NCBI GenBank assembly: GCA_030867875.1
Contig: JAOWCC010001589.1
Span: forward strand, 85,273,537 to 85,337,536
Direction of reading: 5' to 3'
Length of the DNA stretch: 64,000 bases
Origin: Actinernus sp. WN-2022
Taxonomy: Eukaryota; Cnidaria; Anthozoa; Actiniaria; Actinernidae
Part shown: in pieces, positions 59,201 through 62,200 of the stretch
How the letters are laid out: the number at the start of each line of letters is the position of its first letter
How positions within the stretch are numbered: position 1 is the first letter of the stretch
Program-made: the position numbers and the translations under genes
Notes under the pieces: generated by a model
What the model saw: the letters and a program-made list of their open reading frames with translations, nothing else
Databases searched by the model: none
What the model was told of the DNA's origin: nothing

Positions 59201-62200
59201 AATGGTCTCTTCTTTATCTGTGCTTTTGTATCGCACCCTGAACTGCCCATCCCTTCTCTGGAATAACTGCTGCCCCTCATCGCTATCTGATGCACTAAAT
59301 ACTTCATCCTTATCATCCTCAGGCTTTATTGTCCCAAATTCACAAATAAGTTTTAATAAATATGCTAGGCACTCTTGCTGCCAGGGTGTCCATGAATCTC
59401 CTACTGTTGTTTCCAAATGCCCAGACATAAGAATATGATACAAGTGCTGAAGACCACCAAAATCAACAAACTGTGATCCCCATGTCACTGTCTGCAGAGA
59501 GAACTTAGAGGATTTCTCACCCTCATCTTGATCTTCTCCATCAGACGAGTCAGAGTCGCTACTAGAATTAGAATCATTTGATGAAGCATTGTGTTTGTCA
59601 TCCATTGAGTTGTGTATAAGGTCTATTACTTGGAGGCAGTACAATAGTTTGTGGGGGTATTTAGGGTCTAGTAGACCAGCCCAAGGTACAGAGAACTCCT
59701 CGTAGGTGTGCTCCTTCTCTTCTTGCGGCTTCTCGTATGCATTCATTTTCTTGGATTCACTTTCGGAAGTGAGAGCTCGGCCAAAGTACTTCAACCGGTT
59801 TAATACAGAGGGATTTGTGGGTAATATACAGAGCAGTTCCCACATTAACTGACATAGAAATTCTGCATGGCTTTCCTGAAATGTTCTAAGTTTCTCATCT
59901 TGAAGACACTGTGATCCCAAATCCACTAAAACTGCAATCCTTTGTTCAGAATGCTGAATTTTCAATTCACTATTAGGCAATTCCACTGTCCAACCTTTTT
60001 CTAGTTCTAATTTTGTGTTAGCACTATCTTCTTTAAAACAATCTTGTGATCCTCTGTTTAATTCGTCTAAAATTTCTAAAAAGGAAAAGAGGTCCTCAAA
60101 GTGTTGATCCCGCAGTAGGATAACCATTGGTGCACTTTCCCATGTGGGAGCAGGCAGTGCAGACGAGGGGATTTGGCTGCTGTCGTGATACCGATCTCTT
60201 CTGACTGCTCCAACTGACACAAAAACAAGCTGGTAATAAAAAATGATGATTATTACATGTAGTTTAAACATTAATAATAACAATAATAATAACAACAACA
60301 ATAATAATGGGATTATTCAGTGGCATATTCACAAGGTGGCTCTTCATCCACTGATGGGCCTACATTTTAACATCGTTATCCACAAGATGTGAAAGTCTAA
60401 ACATTTGCAGCTCAGAATGAAATTGTTTCACAAAGGTAGCACCTACTCAGTTATTTTAAGACCTTGAGTGTTGGTCTGGCTGGGATATGTAAATTGAGTT
60501 TGATGTTGATTCTCATCCATGCACAGAGGGTTTTTCTCCGGGTTTCCTCCCTCCATAAAAATCAACATGCGAGTTGAATGTTGTGAGTTGTAAATATTGA
60601 ATGATGTTAAGAGCTTGTGTGGAGAATGCTCAGATCGTTAGCAGGATCTGCTAGAAGCCTAATATGCCTCCATATCCGAGGGTAAACAAAATATTTGATT
60701 CAACTTTTTTTGAGTTGATAAGTCAGTCACAGTCCACGTTGGACAACAATCTGAACCTGTGTGTTATACCACTGACCTGGAGATCTTTAAAGCCAACCTC
60801 AGCAAGTGACTTCTCATCGAGGTCAGGAGTTAATTCGTGGCCTTGGGAAATAAGCCTGAAAGGTGGATGAAGTTGAGGAGAGAACGGTGACAGAGGGGAA
60901 TGTTGTCCAGCACCTTCTGACTGTTGGTGCTCTCGTTGTATCTTCTCCTGTAAAAGCTTGCACCAGTAAGTCACTTCAGCTCGCAGTTCAGCAACAAGGT
61001 CTGAAGAATGCATCTCAAATGTACCCTGTCAAGGAAACAAGTGTTTAAAGGAGAGTACGACAGGTGTAATCACACAGCTGTATTATAACATAATTTTGGA
61101 CATATAATTGAAGGGGTGTGTGCAACAAGGGCATAAGCGACTCCTGATCACATTCTAAATTCTCCCTTACAAAACAATAAAACTTGGAAGGGGAATTTAG
61201 AATGTGATCAGGAGTCACTTACGCCCTTGTTACACACATCCCTTCAATTATGGCTTGTCTATATTGTGACAACAACAAAATATCAGGGCACAGGTTTGTT
61301 TGAAGCAAGGGTATTAAAGTGCAACCCCAGGCTAATGAGGGTAAACTGACAGTACAGATTTCAATAACAGATTTAGATCTATCCTGGTAGGGATAAAGTT
61401 ACTCTTGCTTTGAACAACCAGGCCCAGGTTTGAAAAATTATAACATCCAACAAGGTTGTGACTTTTAACAGTTTTCTTTACAACTCAGACCATTAAAAAT
61501 GACAGAACCATCAATCCTAACATAAGCTATATTTGTTTAAGAAGTTTCCTAACAAGTCGGTCATAATGCAATAAAACATGTGTATTAGCATGGTTTTAAG
61601 TATGCTTCATGCAGTTCATTCATTTATTATCCCTTATTAGTTAATTTCTATTTAACAATCATAGATTTCTGTCATAAAACTTAATGTTCAAAACTCAAGT
61701 GAAACTGCAAGCATAGAGAGTTATGTTGACCTTTTATGACATTGTTTCTATGATCAATAAGAACACAGACAATGGAAAAATATGTATTGTTTTTACAACA
61801 AAACACTTTTAGTTTCAAACAAATGCATATTAATAAACTGGTTTAAAGTTGCAAGTCCCAAAACGTATTACACTTATTGCCCAACTGACCCTATAAAAAT
61901 ATTAGAATTGGCTTAGCAAATCTAAACAGTTTGTTTCTACTTAAGAACCAAAAATGAACAAACAATATTTCTTTTTTAATTCAATACTTGTGAGTTCTGA
62001 AGGAGGTCAAGCAAGAGACACACTGATTTTATTCACTTGGCAAAACAATTTTTTGGACAAAATTAATAGCTGCAAATACAAGGAAGTTTGATCTATCAAT
62101 TAACTTTTTTTAGTGATGAAATGCTCATGAAATCCTACATTTCTTGCTTTTTTGGATCAGAAGTGTACACAATTTGAATCCGCCAACTTCTACAGAATGC

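Noticed and set aside
59156..60301. Full 381-codon frame starting with a leucine run as the exon 5 product
   Set aside because: The first part lies upstream of the acceptor TTACCAG and comes from an intronic AAT/ATT repeat; USP34 similarity begins at LVFVSVGA.
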